Part shown: in pieces, positions 63,792 through 64,000 of the stretch
Position numbering within the stretch: position 1 is the first letter of the stretch
How the letters are laid out: every line of letters begins with the position of its first letter
Assembly (NCBI GenBank): GCA_026709935.1
Contig: JAPOSC010000013.1
Coordinates: forward strand, 51,285-115,284
Length of the DNA stretch: 64,000 bases
Direction: 5' to 3'
From: Thiotrichales bacterium
GTDB taxonomy: Bacteria > Pseudomonadota > Gammaproteobacteria > HK1
Translations under genes and position numbers: made by a program
The notes under the pieces: model-generated
What the model was told of the DNA's origin: nothing
What the model saw: only the letters and a program-made list of their open reading frames with translations
The model's database searches: none

Positions 63792-64000
63792 CTACCCGCC
63801 GGTCAGCGACCTGGCGACCCGCCGGTGCTCGTGCATGAGGGCGCCCAGGTCCACATCCTGAAGCTCGCCGCCGCGCACGCGCCAGATCCCGGCGATCATC
63901 AGGTCCGATACTCGTGACGCGCCGCACAGGACGAGGGCGGCGAGCGGGTCTCCGTGCCCGCTGAACCGGAGTTCGTCCATATCGAACAGGGCGATATCGG
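63792..64000 (-). CDS. Amidohydrolase C-terminus (8-oxoguanine deaminase/atrazine hydrolase-like), cut by window end
   Basis: Only the last 69 or so residues are visible, from D-I-A-L-F-D-M-D-E-L-R-F-S-G through D-P-L-A-A-L-V-L-C-G-A-S to H-E-H-R-R-V-A-R-S-L. This is the C-terminal beta-sandwich return and final helix typical of the ATZ/TRZ and 8-oxoguanine deaminase group. The metal centre lies outside the window. Confidence 0.65.
   Translation of the reverse strand, partial: DIALFDMDELRFSGHGDPLAALVLCGASRVSDLMIAGIWRVRGGELQDVDLGALMHEHRRVARSLTGG

Overview
The window comes from a G+C-rich (about two thirds G+C by eye) Gram-negative bacterium. The strongest lineage clue is one minus-strand block running yebC - ruvC - ruvA - ruvB - ybgC - tolQ - tolR - tolA - tolB - pal - cpoB. 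That order is typical of Gammaproteobacteria, and a B-family DNA polymerase II fits the same picture. The catabolic content (two TRAP-TAXI genes, amidohydrolases, a phytanoyl-CoA dioxygenase, acyl-CoA dehydrogenases, several AAA/DUF4143 ATPases and PIN toxins) resembles uncultured marine or host-associated lineages; that last step is inference.

Layout. 1-8.5 kb: end of a DUF4143 ATPase, an MFS exporter, an SDR dehydrogenase, a decayed vapBC pair, a hydantoinase-like protein with an internal tetrapeptide repeat, a full DUF4143 ATPase and an enolase-superfamily enzyme. 8.8-10.7 kb: a class III aminotransferase and an ArsC-like gene with an in-frame TGA at its active site. 10.8-21.1 kb: a PerM-type membrane protein, then the Tol-Pal/Ruv housekeeping block. 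21.4-28.4 kb: peptide deformylase and a D-amino-acid cluster (D-aminoacylase, D-amino-acid transaminase, alanine racemase) with a GST gene that also carries an active-site TGA, an LLM-class oxidoreductase and a flavoenzyme remnant. 28.4-40.5 kb: another DUF4143 ATPase behind a 23-bp repeat array, Pol II, aspartate dehydrogenase, MFS, TRAP-TAXI receptor and permease, an amidohydrolase and a fatty-acid-hydroxylase-family membrane enzyme. 40.7-43.3 kb: a DNA-methylase remnant, a PIN toxin-antitoxin pair and a GPP34 protein. 43.3-50.1 kb: VOC protein, cysteine synthase, Gfo/Idh/MocA oxidoreductase, PhyH, acyl-CoA dehydrogenase and a split TPP decarboxylase. 50.1-54 kb: two tandem tyrosine recombinases and a gene-poor, AT-richer stretch. 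54-64 kb: a lytic transglycosylase, a leucine-degradation set (MccA, MccB, isovaleryl-CoA dehydrogenase) with an embedded NYN nuclease-like gene, an SppA-type peptidase, a cystathionine lyase-type enzyme and the end of an amidohydrolase.

The most notable signal is the pair of probable selenoprotein genes. An ArsC-family gene (10317-10661) and a GST gene (23969-24679) each have TGA exactly where relatives have the catalytic Cys, with intact coding on both sides. A SECIS-like hairpin follows each TGA, very clean in the ArsC-like gene and weaker in the GST. TGA is used as a normal stop elsewhere in the window, so these are recoding or mutation events and not a changed genetic code.

Two dispersed intergenic repeat families (three and five copies) and several local tandem arrays make up most of the non-coding structure. 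I see no tRNA, rRNA or CRISPR array.
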